A DNA stretch of 63,052 nt from Streptomyces sp. MspMP-M5 (GTDB lineage: Bacteria > Actinomycetota > Actinomycetes > Streptomycetales > Streptomycetaceae). A program made the translations under genes and the position numbers. The notes beneath the pieces were generated by a model. It saw only the letters and a list, made by a program, of their open reading frames with translations, made no database searches and was not told the DNA's origin. Of this stretch, positions 17,241-24,662 are shown in pieces. The stretch lies in NCBI RefSeq assembly GCF_000373585.1, contig NZ_KB891910.1, positions 1-63,052 of the forward strand, in the 5' to 3' direction. Each line of letters opens with the position of its first letter. The first letter of the stretch is position 1.

Positions 17241-17340
17241 CGCCCCTCCCACGGGCCGAGTCCCCTTCCTACGGGGGCGAGTCCCCTCCCGCGGGGCTGA
17301 GGTCCCTTCCCGCTGGGGCCACGGTCGGCTCCCGCGGGTC
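17241..17340. repeat. degenerate tandem repeat of about 20 bp
   Basis: About four imperfect copies of a unit like CGAGTCCCCTTCCTACGGGG occur between serB and its terminator; the clearest copies begin near 17258, 17279 and 17299. Copies differ at several positions and the phase drifts by a base. It is not coding and not a CRISPR. No function is suggested. Confidence 0.5.
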
Positions 17341-17356
17341 CGTCGCTCCCGGACAG

Positions 17357-17399
17357 CGGTAGGGCCCCGGTACGCAGGAAGCGCGCCGGGGCCCTACCG
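17357..17399 (+). terminator. serB terminator hairpin
   Basis: CGGTAGGGCCCCGG (17357-17370) pairs perfectly with CCGGGGCCCTACCG (17386-17399); the loop is 15 bases. It lies 128 bases after serB and about 120 bases after the convergent SixA gene, so it can serve both strands. Confidence 0.8.
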
Positions 17400-17520
17400 C
17401 CGGTGACCCGCCGCCGCGGGTCCCGCACCGTCCGGGAGGGGCGCCGCGGACGGCCGGTGCACGGCCGGAGCGGGCGCACCCTCCCGAGGGGGCGCCGTCC
17501 CGCCGGGCGCCGGAGTCCTC

Positions 17521-18039
17521 TCAGGCGTGCGGCGACCAGAAGCCCACCAGGCGGCCGATGCCGTGCTCGACCGACTTCCAGCTGCCGTTGAAGGTCAGCA
17601 CGGCCATGGCCGACGTCGGGAAGCCGCTGCGGTTCATCCGCGCCAGCAGATCCCCCTCGGCCTCGCCCGCCAGGGCGTCGGCGAGGGCGTGCACCCCGGG
17701 GTTGTGCCCGACGACCAGAAGGTCGTTCACGTCCTCGGAGGTCTCGTTCAGGATCGCGATGAGCTCGCCGAGGGAGGCTTCGTAGAGCCGCTCGTCGTAG
17801 ACGGTCTTCGGGCGCTGCGGAAGCTCGGAGACGACCAGCTTCCAGGTCTCGCGGGTGCGGGCGGCCGTCGAGCAGAGGGTCAGTTCGGGGGCGACACCGG
17901 CTCCGGCCAGCCAGCGGCCGGCGACCGGGGCGTCCTTCCGGCCGCGATCGGCGAGCGGACGCTCATGGTCGCTGTCGTCGGACCATTCGGCCTTGGCATG
18001 TCGGAGCAGGACAATCCGGCGGGGTGTATCGACGCTCAT
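17521..18039 (-). CDS. SixA-type phosphohistidine phosphatase
   Basis: Histidine-phosphatase superfamily protein of 172 residues. The catalytic RHG-type motif is RHAKAEW (residues 13-19, phospho-His acceptor in LRHAK), with the second His in VVGHNPGVH and an Arg in TAARTRETW. SixA proteins dephosphorylate phosphohistidine on HPt or phosphotransfer proteins; the substrate here is unknown. The ATG at 18039 fits the compact SixA N-terminus (MSVDTPRRIVLLRHAK), though the ribosome site is weak; the frame is open further upstream without support. The small membrane-protein gene upstream on the same strand is 112 bases away. Confidence 0.88.
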   Translation of the reverse strand: MSVDTPRRIVLLRHAKAEWSDDSDHERPLADRGRKDAPVAGRWLAGAGVAPELTLCSTAARTRETWKLVVSELPQRPKTVYDERLYEASLGELIAILNETSEDVNDLLVVGHNPGVHALADALAGEAEGDLLARMNRSGFPTSAMAVLTFNGSWKSVEHGIGRLVGFWSPHA

Positions 18040-18151
18040 GCGTCCCAGCTTCGCATGAAACCCGCCGCCCGGCGCGGGGTGTTGGAGCGCTCCGCCCGGC
18101 CGGGTGATGGTCCCCGCCCACCGCTGGAAGGCGCCCGCGCGCGGGCCCGGC

Positions 18152-18370
18152 TCACCCCGCGAGCCGGAGCACCCGGGCGAGCAATTCCAGCAGCGGCGCG
18201 AGGCTCTGCGTGGCCCGCGCCGCACCGGCCGCGCTCGCCTCGCCGGGACCGGCCACCAGCACCAGCAGGGCTATGAAGGAGAGCACCGGCAGTGCCAGCC
18301 CCCACCACGGCAGCGCCTTCTGCAGGCACGGTGCCCTCGCTGCGGACGGGCGGCTGAACGCGACGGACAT
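18152..18370 (-). CDS. small membrane protein, unknown
   Basis: A 72-residue protein with one clear hydrophobic helix (WWGLALPVLSFIALLVLVAG, residues 22-41) and a second amphipathic, Leu-rich stretch at the C-terminus (LAPLLELLARVLRL). No family is recognised. ATG 18370 has GGAG six bases upstream and codon third positions are G/C rich, which supports a real gene. It lies between SixA and the SGM_5486 mini-gene on the same strand. Confidence 0.6.
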   Translation of the reverse strand: MSVAFSRPSAARAPCLQKALPWWGLALPVLSFIALLVLVAGPGEASAAGAARATQSLAPLLELLARVLRLAG

Positions 18371-18552
18371 GGCGGGCTCCAGGAGAGGTCGCAGGATGAC
18401 GCGACCGCCGGCGGCGGCGCACCCACGGCGGTTCCGCGGTGTGACTCCGACGCTACGGATCTCCGGCGGCCGTTCCTATCCGGGAAGCCACCCATGCATC
18501 CCTGATACCCGCCCCCTAAGGGATCGGGGGTCAACCCCACCCCGGGGCCCGC

Positions 18553-18580
18553 GGCGGCCGCCCCACGGGGCGCGGCCGCC
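18553..18580 (-). terminator. stem-loop after the SGM_5486 mini-gene
   Basis: GGCGGCCGCCCC, then ACG, then GGGCGCGGCCGCC form a stem with one bulge, seven bases past the stop of the 38-codon gene. There is no U-tract, as is usual for high-GC actinobacterial terminators. Confidence 0.6.
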
Positions 18581-18586
18581 ACCGGG

Positions 18587-18703
18587 TCATGGCGCGGCGA
18601 TGCTCGCGATGATCCCGACGACGACGGTCACCCCGAGCATCAGGGCCAGGACGAGCAGCAACTTCTTCTGGCTGCCCTGCGGATTCGGTTCGAGCACTGG
18701 CAT
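18587..18703 (-). CDS. SGM_5486-type transporter-associated mini-protein
   Basis: A 38-residue protein: a short polar head (MPVLEPNPQGSQKK) and one transmembrane helix (LLLVLALMLGVTVVVGIIASI). It matches my memory of the SGM_5486 family of tiny membrane proteins encoded beside CynX/NimT-type MFS carriers in Streptomyces. That carrier lies 303 bases upstream on the same strand, which supports the call. The role is presumably accessory to the transporter, but this is not demonstrated. ATG at 18703; no strong ribosome site. Confidence 0.75.
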   Translation of the reverse strand: MPVLEPNPQGSQKKLLLVLALMLGVTVVVGIIASIAAP

Positions 18704-19006
18704 GCGCCCAGTGTCGCACCCGTCGTCGGCGCGACTCCGGCCAGGGCACGCGACGGGGCACGCCACGGGGTGGGCGGCACACGTCGAGATGCGGCGGAGT
18801 GCGGGCGGGGCTTGCGGAAGCGCGCCCCGGCGAGCCGGTGGCGCGCGCACCGCAGCCGGTCTCCGGGGCGCGGGCCCGGAGCGCCGTCGGCCCGCGTCGC
18901 CAAGACACCACGAGGCGCGCTCCAAGACCACGAGGCGCGCTCCGAGGCACCCCGAAGCCCGCCCCGAGGTGGCCCGGCCGCAACGCTCAGCCCGCGGCCG
19001 GCACCG
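18704..19006. other. 303-base spacer with an exact short duplication
   Basis: A 16-base sequence CCACGAGGCGCGCTCC occurs at 18908-18923 and 18928-18943 (period 20). Near the MFS stop, CCGGCCGC (18974-18981) pairs with GCGGCCGG (18994-19001), a likely weak terminator. No coding sequence is evident despite long frames created by the high GC content. Confidence 0.5.
18974..19001 (-). terminator. stem-loop 3' of the MFS carrier gene
   Basis: An 8-bp perfect stem with a 12-base loop, beginning five bases after the MFS stop codon on the minus strand. It is short for a terminator, so read-through to the mini-gene is possible. Confidence 0.45.
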
Positions 19007-20311
19007 TCACCGCTCGTCCTCGATGCGGCGGTTCCGCCCCGCCAGCACGCCCACCGCGATCTGCGGCACCATTAGCCCGACCATCAACGCGATCGGCTGG
19101 CCCCAGCCACCGCTGTGCTGATAGAGCGTGCCGACCAGCAACGGCCCGGGGATGGAGATGAGATAGCCGACGCTCTGCGCGAAGGCGGAGAGCTTGACCA
19201 CCCCGGCCGGGCTGGCGGAGCGCATCCCGATCATCGTCAGGGCCAGCGGGAAGGCGCAGTTGGAGATGCCCATCAGGAGCGCCCACGCCCAGGCACCGGC
19301 GGCCGGCGCCAGCCACAGCCCCGTATAGCCGGCCAGCCCGCAGAGGCCCAGGGCCACGGCCAGCGGGCCCTGGTGCCGCATCCGGGACGCCAGGCGCGGC
19401 AGGACGAAGGAGAGCGGGACACCCACCGCCATGGTGAGGGCCAGCAGCACCCCCGCGGTGCCCGCGGAGACGCCCGCGTCGCGGAAGATCTGCGGCATCC
19501 AGCCCATGGTGATGTAGGCGGCGGTCGCCTGGAGGCCGAAGAAGACGGCCAGCGCCCAGGCGGTCGGCGAGGCGGCGATCCGTATGGGCGGTGCACCGGA
19601 AGCGGGCTGCCCGCCCGACGCCGCCGCCTCGGACGCGGACCGCCGCCGCAGCACCACCAGCCACGCCACCACCGCGACCACGGCGAGCAGCGCCCACACG
19701 GCCAGCCCCGTACGCCAACTGCCGCCCAGCGCACCCGTCATGGGAACGGTGAGCGCCGCGGCGAGCGAGGTGCCCAGGGCCAGCGCCATGGAGTAGAGGC
19801 CGGTCATCGGGCCGACCTTGGTGGGGAACCAGGTCTTGATGACCACCGGCAGCAGCACATTGCTGACCGCGATACCGGCCAGCGCCAGCGCGCTGCCGGC
19901 CAGGAAGCCGGGCGTACCGCCGGCGAACGGGCGCACCGCGACGCCCACCGCGATCGCGGCCATACCGGCGCAGACGATCGCGCCGGGGCCCCAGCGCCGG
20001 GCCAGCCGGGGCGCGGCGAAGCCGAAGACGGCGAAGCACAGGGCCGGTACGGACGTCAGCAGGCCGGCGACGGTGCCGCTCATGCCGAGACCGTCGCGGA
20101 CCTCCTTGAGCAGTGCGCCGAGACTGGTGATCGCCGGGCGGAGATTGAGCGCGGCGAGGACGAGACCGGCGATCACGATCCGCGGCAGCCAGCGGGCGGC
20201 GGGCCCGGGCTCCGGGACGCGCTCACGGGCGCCGTCCGGCCGGGCGGGGGTCAGGGGCTCGGCGGCCGGGCCGAGGGTCGCGAGGTCTTCATCTGCCATA
20301 CGCGCCATCAT
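19007..20311 (-). CDS. CynX/NimT-family MFS transporter
   Basis: A 434-residue, 12-helix major-facilitator carrier. The N-terminal 45 residues are hydrophilic; helices begin at WLPRIVIAGLVLAALNLRPA, and the NLRPAITSLG motif in helix 1 is characteristic of the CynX/NimT (cyanate, 2-nitroimidazole) subfamily. The substrate is unknown. Three in-frame ATGs (20311, 20308, 20299) crowd the 5' end. The first overlaps the edge of a candidate operator, so the transcript leader must be very short. The divergent FadR-type regulator 137 bases away is the likely controller, and an SGM_5486 mini-protein lies downstream. Confidence 0.9.
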   Translation of the reverse strand: MMARMADEDLATLGPAAEPLTPARPDGARERVPEPGPAARWLPRIVIAGLVLAALNLRPAITSLGALLKEVRDGLGMSGTVAGLLTSVPALCFAVFGFAAPRLARRWGPGAIVCAGMAAIAVGVAVRPFAGGTPGFLAGSALALAGIAVSNVLLPVVIKTWFPTKVGPMTGLYSMALALGTSLAAALTVPMTGALGGSWRTGLAVWALLAVVAVVAWLVVLRRRSASEAAASGGQPASGAPPIRIAASPTAWALAVFFGLQATAAYITMGWMPQIFRDAGVSAGTAGVLLALTMAVGVPLSFVLPRLASRMRHQGPLAVALGLCGLAGYTGLWLAPAAGAWAWALLMGISNCAFPLALTMIGMRSASPAGVVKLSAFAQSVGYLISIPGPLLVGTLYQHSGGWGQPIALMVGLMVPQIAVGVLAGRNRRIEDER

Positions 20312-20313
20312 AG

Positions 20314-20328
20314 AATCATGGGATGAAT
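20314..20328. promoter_or_regulatory. candidate operator for the FadR-type regulator
   Basis: AATCATGGGATGAAT is a near-perfect dyad (ATCAT and ATGA around a GGG centre) three bases upstream of the MFS start and 120 bases upstream of the regulator. FCD-type GntR regulators often bind short A/T-ended dyads in such divergent promoters. The link is inferred from position and symmetry only. Confidence 0.4.
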
Positions 20329-20447
20329 GGTTGTCCAGCCGTTATCGGTAGCCTCGGCTCGCCCCCACGGCGCCACGGACATCGAGCCGCCCGCAACCAC
20401 CCCGCCGCCCGCCCGGCCCACCGGGCCCAGCACCCCGGAGCCCAGCC

Positions 20448-21155
20448 ATGCCCCTGACCTCGCCCCGCCGGTCCGCGCTGGCCGACCAGGTGATCGCGCA
20501 GCTGCGCGCCCAGATCACGTCCGGCGACTGGCCGGTGGGGTCCCGTATCCCGACCGAACCGGAGCTCGTCGAGCAGCTCGGGGTGGCCCGTAACACCGTC
20601 CGCGAGGCCGTCCGGGCGCTGGCGCACAACGGCCTGCTCGACATCCGGCAGGGCTCGGGCACGTACGTGGTGGCGACCAGCGAGCTGGCCGGGGTGATGA
20701 ACCGCCGGTTCGCCGACGCCGACCCCGGGCACGTCGCCGAACTCCGCTCCGCCCTGGAGGCCGAGGCCGCCCGGCTCGCCGCCCACCGCCGCACCGAGCA
20801 GGACCTCCGCCAGCTCGACGCCCTGCTGGAGCGCCGGGAGCGGGCCTGGGAGTCCGGCGCCGCCGAGGCGTTCGTGGAGGCCGACGCGACCCTGCACATG
20901 GCGGTGGTGGCGGCCGCCCACAACGACGTACTGGCCGCGATCTACGCCGATCTGGGCGGCGTACTGCGCGACTTCCTGCGGGCCGACGTCGGCTCCGTCC
21001 TGCGCCCCGAGGCCCACATGGACCACTCCCGCCTGGTCGAGGCGATCCGCACCGGCGACGGCGAACGGGCCGCCGCCGAGGCCGGCGCGCACCCCTACGG
21101 CTGCCGGCCGGGGGCGGGGACCGGGGACCTAGGGGCGGTCGAACAGACCCCGTAA
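20448..21155 (+). CDS. FadR-type (FCD) GntR-family transcriptional regulator
   Basis: A 235-residue DNA-binding repressor or activator. The winged helix (residues 8-75) shows IPTEPELVEQLGVARNTVREAVRALAHNGLL and ends RQGSGTYV. The FCD effector domain (about 90-220) has the metal-ligand pattern D-H-H: Asp in EADATLHMAV, His in AHNDVL and His in MDHSRLVEAI. The expected last ligand corresponds to AHPYG near the end. The final 20 residues (GCRPGAGTGDLGAVEQTP) look non-conserved. ATG 20448 follows GGAG. Divergent from the CynX-type carrier, its probable target. Confidence 0.9.
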   Translation: MPLTSPRRSALADQVIAQLRAQITSGDWPVGSRIPTEPELVEQLGVARNTVREAVRALAHNGLLDIRQGSGTYVVATSELAGVMNRRFADADPGHVAELRSALEAEAARLAAHRRTEQDLRQLDALLERRERAWESGAAEAFVEADATLHMAVVAAAHNDVLAAIYADLGGVLRDFLRADVGSVLRPEAHMDHSRLVEAIRTGDGERAAAEAGAHPYGCRPGAGTGDLGAVEQTP

Positions 21156-21469
21156 GGGTCGTGAGCGCCCCTCGGGGCCCTCAACAGGGCGGGGCGGGCG
21201 GGTATTCCCACAGCGGGCGGGCATTCCCGCGGCGAACGGCCTTCCCGCGACAGGCACTTCTGGCCGTCGCCCCGCGGGGGCGGGCGCCCTCCACCGGACA
21301 GGGACGCCCCTCCGGCAAACTTCCGGAAACACCGCAACCATCCAGAAACAGGCACCCCCGAACGCACAACCGCCCGCCCCGGTCTCCCGGGACGGGCAGT
21401 GGCGCGGTGCGCGCTACGGGGTGTCGGACGCCCACCTTCACGGGCGCCCCGCACCTCTCGTTTCAGTTC
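21156..21469. other. 314-base convergent intergenic region
   Basis: No coding signal. Around 21185-21260 there are three loose repeats of GCGGGCGGGYATTCCC-like sequence at about 20-base spacing. A 10-of-11-bp hairpin at 21372-21397 probably ends fabI transcription from the right. Confidence 0.4.
21372..21397. terminator. terminator hairpin between the regulator and fabI
   Basis: GCCCGCCCCGG (21372-21382) pairs with CCGGGACGGGC (21387-21397) with one mismatch and a TCTC loop, in the gap between convergent genes. Confidence 0.55.
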
Positions 21470-22240
21470 TCAGGCGCCCATCATGTGCACGCCGCCGTCG
21501 ACGTGGACGATCTCGCCGGTGGTGCGCGGGAAGAAGTCCGACAGCAGGCCGACGACACCGCGGCCGGCCGGCTCCGGGTCGGTCAGGTCCCAGCCGATCG
21601 GGGCGCGGTGGTTCCACACGTCCGCCAGCTCCTCGAAGCCGGGGATGGACTTGGCGGCCATCGACTTGATCGGGCCGGCCGAGACCAGGTTGCAGCGGAT
21701 GCCCTTCGGGCCCAGGTCGCGCGCCAGGTAGCGGTTGGTGCTCTCCAGCGCCGCCTTGGCCACGCCCATCCAGTCGTACTTGGGCCAGGCGATCTGCGCG
21801 TCGAAGGTGAGGCCGACGATCGAGGCGCCGTTCTCCATCAGCGGCAGGCATGCCATCGCCAGCGACTTGTAGGAGTACGCCGAAACCTGGACGGCCGTCG
21901 AGACGTCCTCCCAGTCGGCCTCCAGGAAGTTGAAGGCGCCCTGCGGGCCGAACGCGATGGAGTGCACGATGCCGTCGAGCCGGGCGTCGTCGCCCTGGTG
22001 CTCGCGGATCTTGCCCGCCAGGCCGTCCAGGTGCTCCTGGTTGGTCACGTCCAGCTCGATGACCGGGGCGGGCTTGGGCAGCCGCTTGGCGATCCGCTCG
22101 ACGAGGGAGAGCCGGCCGAAGCCGGTGAGGACGACCTCGGCGCCCTCGTTCTGGGCGACCTTGGCCGCCTGGAACGCGATCGACGACTCGGTCAGCACTC
22201 CGGTGACCAGAATGCGCTTGCCTGCGAGGATTCCACTCAT
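21470..22240 (-). CDS. fabI: enoyl-ACP reductase (InhA/FabI type)
   Basis: NADH-dependent reductase of the type II fatty-acid synthase; it reduces the trans-2-enoyl-ACP formed in each elongation cycle. The 256-residue SDR protein has GVLTESSIAFQAAKV at the N-terminus (the InhA/FabI-type loose glycine loop), SIAFGPQGAF near residue 95, and the Tyr-x6-Lys pair in YDWMGVAKAALES. It is a target class for triclosan and isoniazid adducts. ATG 22240, five bases after the fabG stop, so the two form a coupled fabG-fabI operon as in mycobacteria and other streptomycetes. Confidence 0.95.
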   Translation of the reverse strand: MSGILAGKRILVTGVLTESSIAFQAAKVAQNEGAEVVLTGFGRLSLVERIAKRLPKPAPVIELDVTNQEHLDGLAGKIREHQGDDARLDGIVHSIAFGPQGAFNFLEADWEDVSTAVQVSAYSYKSLAMACLPLMENGASIVGLTFDAQIAWPKYDWMGVAKAALESTNRYLARDLGPKGIRCNLVSAGPIKSMAAKSIPGFEELADVWNHRAPIGWDLTDPEPAGRGVVGLLSDFFPRTTGEIVHVDGGVHMMGA

Positions 22241-22245
22241 ACTGA

Positions 22246-22950
22246 TCAGTGCCCCATGCCCAATCCGCCGTCGACGGGAATGACGGCTCCGGTGATGTAC
22301 GCGGCCTCGTCGGAGGCCAGGAAGCGGACCGAGGCGGCGACCTCCTCGGGCTGGGCGTAACGCGCCAGCGGCACCTGCTTCACGATGTTCTCCCGCTGCT
22401 CGTCGCTGAGCACCCGGGTCATGTCGGTGTCGACGAAGCCGGGGGCGACGACGTTGACGGTGATGTTGCGGCTGCCCAGCTCACGGGCGAGCGAGCGGGC
22501 GAAGCCGACCAGCGCGGCCTTGGAGGCGGCGTAGTTCGCCTGCCCCGCTCCGCCCATCAGACCGACCACGGACGAGATCAGCACGACCCGGCCCTTGCGG
22601 GCCCGCAGCATCGCGCGGTTGGCGCGCTTGACCACGCGGAAGGTGCCGGTGAGGTTGGTGTCGAGGACGGCGCTGAAGTCCTCCTCGGACATCCGCATCA
22701 GCAGCTGGTCGCGGGTGATGCCGGCGTTGGCCACCAGCACCTCGACCGGACCGTGCTTGTCCTCGATCTCCTTGTACGCCTGCTCGACCTGCTCGCCGTC
22801 CGTGATGTCGCACTTCACGGCCAAAAATCCCGCCGGGGGCTCGCCCGAGCGGTAGGTGATGGCGACCTTGTCGCCTGCCTCGGCGAAGGCGCGGGCAATG
22901 GCCAGGCCGATGCCACGATTGCCTCCGGTGACCAGAACCGAGCGGCTCAA
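22246..22950 (-). CDS. fabG: 3-oxoacyl-ACP reductase
   Basis: NADPH-dependent reduction of beta-ketoacyl-ACP in fatty-acid synthesis. The 234-residue SDR has the cofactor loop TGGNRGIGLAIA, NAG in VANAGITRD, catalytic Ser in SSVVGLMGGAGQ, and Tyr/Lys in NYAASKAALVGF. The C-terminus is VDGGLGMGH, as in MabA-like proteins. I chose TTG 22950 because it begins the conserved SRSVLVTGG sequence and has AAGGGTGAT upstream; the frame is open a further 66 bases without support. It is the first gene of the fabG-fabI operon, divergent from tldD. Confidence 0.94.
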   Translation of the reverse strand: MSRSVLVTGGNRGIGLAIARAFAEAGDKVAITYRSGEPPAGFLAVKCDITDGEQVEQAYKEIEDKHGPVEVLVANAGITRDQLLMRMSEEDFSAVLDTNLTGTFRVVKRANRAMLRARKGRVVLISSVVGLMGGAGQANYAASKAALVGFARSLARELGSRNITVNVVAPGFVDTDMTRVLSDEQRENIVKQVPLARYAQPEEVAASVRFLASDEAAYITGAVIPVDGGLGMGH

Positions 22951-23132
22951 GAGATCACCCTTTCCGTTTCCCGTCCGTCTTGCGTTCGGTACGAAACTAT
23001 CGGTCGGGGCGCCCATCCGGGGAATCGAGCCCGGACAGGGGCGTGCCCTGGTTCACTGTCGGGTCTCCACAGAAGCGCGCCAGGAGGCACCGCGGCACGG
23101 CATGATGCACCCGCCGACCACGGGAGGATGTT

Positions 23133-24662
23133 GTGCCAGCCGCACCCCACGACCTTGACGAGACCTTCCGCGCGCTGCCGCTGCGCGCGCTGGCCGACGC
23201 CGCACTGGCACGGGCCCGCGCGCTGGGCGCGGAACACGCCGACTTCCGCCTGGAGCGGGTGCGCAGCGCGCTGTGGCGGCTGCGGGACGCCCGTACCTCC
23301 GCCACCTCCGACACCACCGACCTCGGCTACGCGGTGCGCGTGGTGCACAACGGCGCCTGGGGCTTCGCCTCCGGCGTGGACCTGACCATGGACGCCGCCG
23401 CGCGGGTGGCCGGGCAGGCGGTGGCGATGGCGAAGCTTTCCGCCCGGGTGGCCGCGACGGCCGGCACCGGGGAGAAGGTGGAGCTGGCCGACGAGCCCGT
23501 CCACGCGGACCGCACCTGGGTCTCGTCCTACGAGGTGAACCCGTTCGACGTGCCGGACGCCGAGAAGACCGGGCTGCTGGCCGAGTGGAGCGCCCGGCTG
23601 CTGTCGGCCCCGGGCGTGGCGCACGTCGACGCGCAGCTGCTGGCCGCCCAGGAGAACAAGTTCTACGCGGACACCGCGGGCACCAGCACCACCCAGCAGC
23701 GGATCCGGCTGCACCCGGAGCTGACCGCGGTCGCGGTGGACCCGGCCACCGGCGACTTCGAGTCGATGCGGACCCTCGCGCCGCCGGTCGGCCGCGGCTG
23801 GGAGTATCTGACCGGCGGCCACGACTGGGACGCCGAACTGGCCGCGATCCCCGAGCACCTCGCCGGGAAGCTGCGCGCCCCGAGCGTCGAACCGGGCGCC
23901 TACGACCTGGTCGTCGACCCGTCCAACCTCTGGTTGACGATCCACGAGTCGGTCGGCCACGCCACCGAGCTGGACCGGGCGCTGGGCTACGAGGCGGCGT
24001 ACGCGGGCACCTCGTTCGCCACCTTCGACCAGCTGGGCTCGCTGGTGTACGGCTCGCCGCTCATGCAGGTGACCGGCGACCGGACCGCCGAGCACGGCCT
24101 CGCCACGGTCGGCTACGACGACGAGGGGGTGGCCGCCCAGTCCTGGGACCTGATCCGGGACGGCGTGCTCACCGGCTACCAACTCGACCGCAGGATGGCC
24201 AGGTTGAAGGGGTTCCCGCGCTCCAACGGCTGCGCGTACGCGGACTCCCCCGGCCATGTGCCGGTCCAGCGGATGGCGAACGTCTCGCTCCGGCCGGCGC
24301 CGGACGGCCCGTCCACCGAGGAGCTGATCGCCGGGGTGGAGCGCGGCATCTACCTCGTCGGCGACCGCTCGTGGTCCATCGACATGCAGCGCCACAACTT
24401 CCAGTTCACCCAGCAGCGGGCGTTCCTGATCCGCAACGGGCGGCTGGCCGAGCAGCTGCGGGACGTCGCCTACCAGGCCACCACCACCGACTTCTGGGGG
24501 TCGCTGACCGCGCTGGGCGGTCCGCAGACCTACGTCCTGGGCGGCGCCTTCAACTGCGGCAAGGCCCAGCCGGGCCAGATCGCGGCGGTCTCCCACGGCT
24601 GCCCGTCGGCGGTCTTCGAGGGTGTGAACGTGCTCAACACGACGCAGGAGGCGGGGCGATGA
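23133..24662 (+). CDS. tldD: TldD metallopeptidase subunit
   Basis: Catalytic half of the TldD/TldE heterodimeric zinc protease, which degrades unfolded peptides and trims leader peptides of some modified peptides. The 509-residue protein contains the zinc site HESVGHATELDRALG (His271, Glu272, His275) and the late conserved GGAFNCGKAQPGQ and SHGCPSAVFEGV (a conserved Cys near the C-terminus). GTG 23133 has GGGAGG upstream. The next gene, tldE, starts within its stop codon (ATGA overlap), implying coupled one-to-one synthesis. No precursor-peptide gene is visible nearby. Confidence 0.93.
   Translation: MPAAPHDLDETFRALPLRALADAALARARALGAEHADFRLERVRSALWRLRDARTSATSDTTDLGYAVRVVHNGAWGFASGVDLTMDAAARVAGQAVAMAKLSARVAATAGTGEKVELADEPVHADRTWVSSYEVNPFDVPDAEKTGLLAEWSARLLSAPGVAHVDAQLLAAQENKFYADTAGTSTTQQRIRLHPELTAVAVDPATGDFESMRTLAPPVGRGWEYLTGGHDWDAELAAIPEHLAGKLRAPSVEPGAYDLVVDPSNLWLTIHESVGHATELDRALGYEAAYAGTSFATFDQLGSLVYGSPLMQVTGDRTAEHGLATVGYDDEGVAAQSWDLIRDGVLTGYQLDRRMARLKGFPRSNGCAYADSPGHVPVQRMANVSLRPAPDGPSTEELIAGVERGIYLVGDRSWSIDMQRHNFQFTQQRAFLIRNGRLAEQLRDVAYQATTTDFWGSLTALGGPQTYVLGGAFNCGKAQPGQIAAVSHGCPSAVFEGVNVLNTTQEAGR

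Noticed and set aside
17241..17340. Possible CRISPR-like repeats here and at 37523-37564
   Set aside because: Units are short, degenerate or only two copies, with no spacers of constant length and no cas genes.
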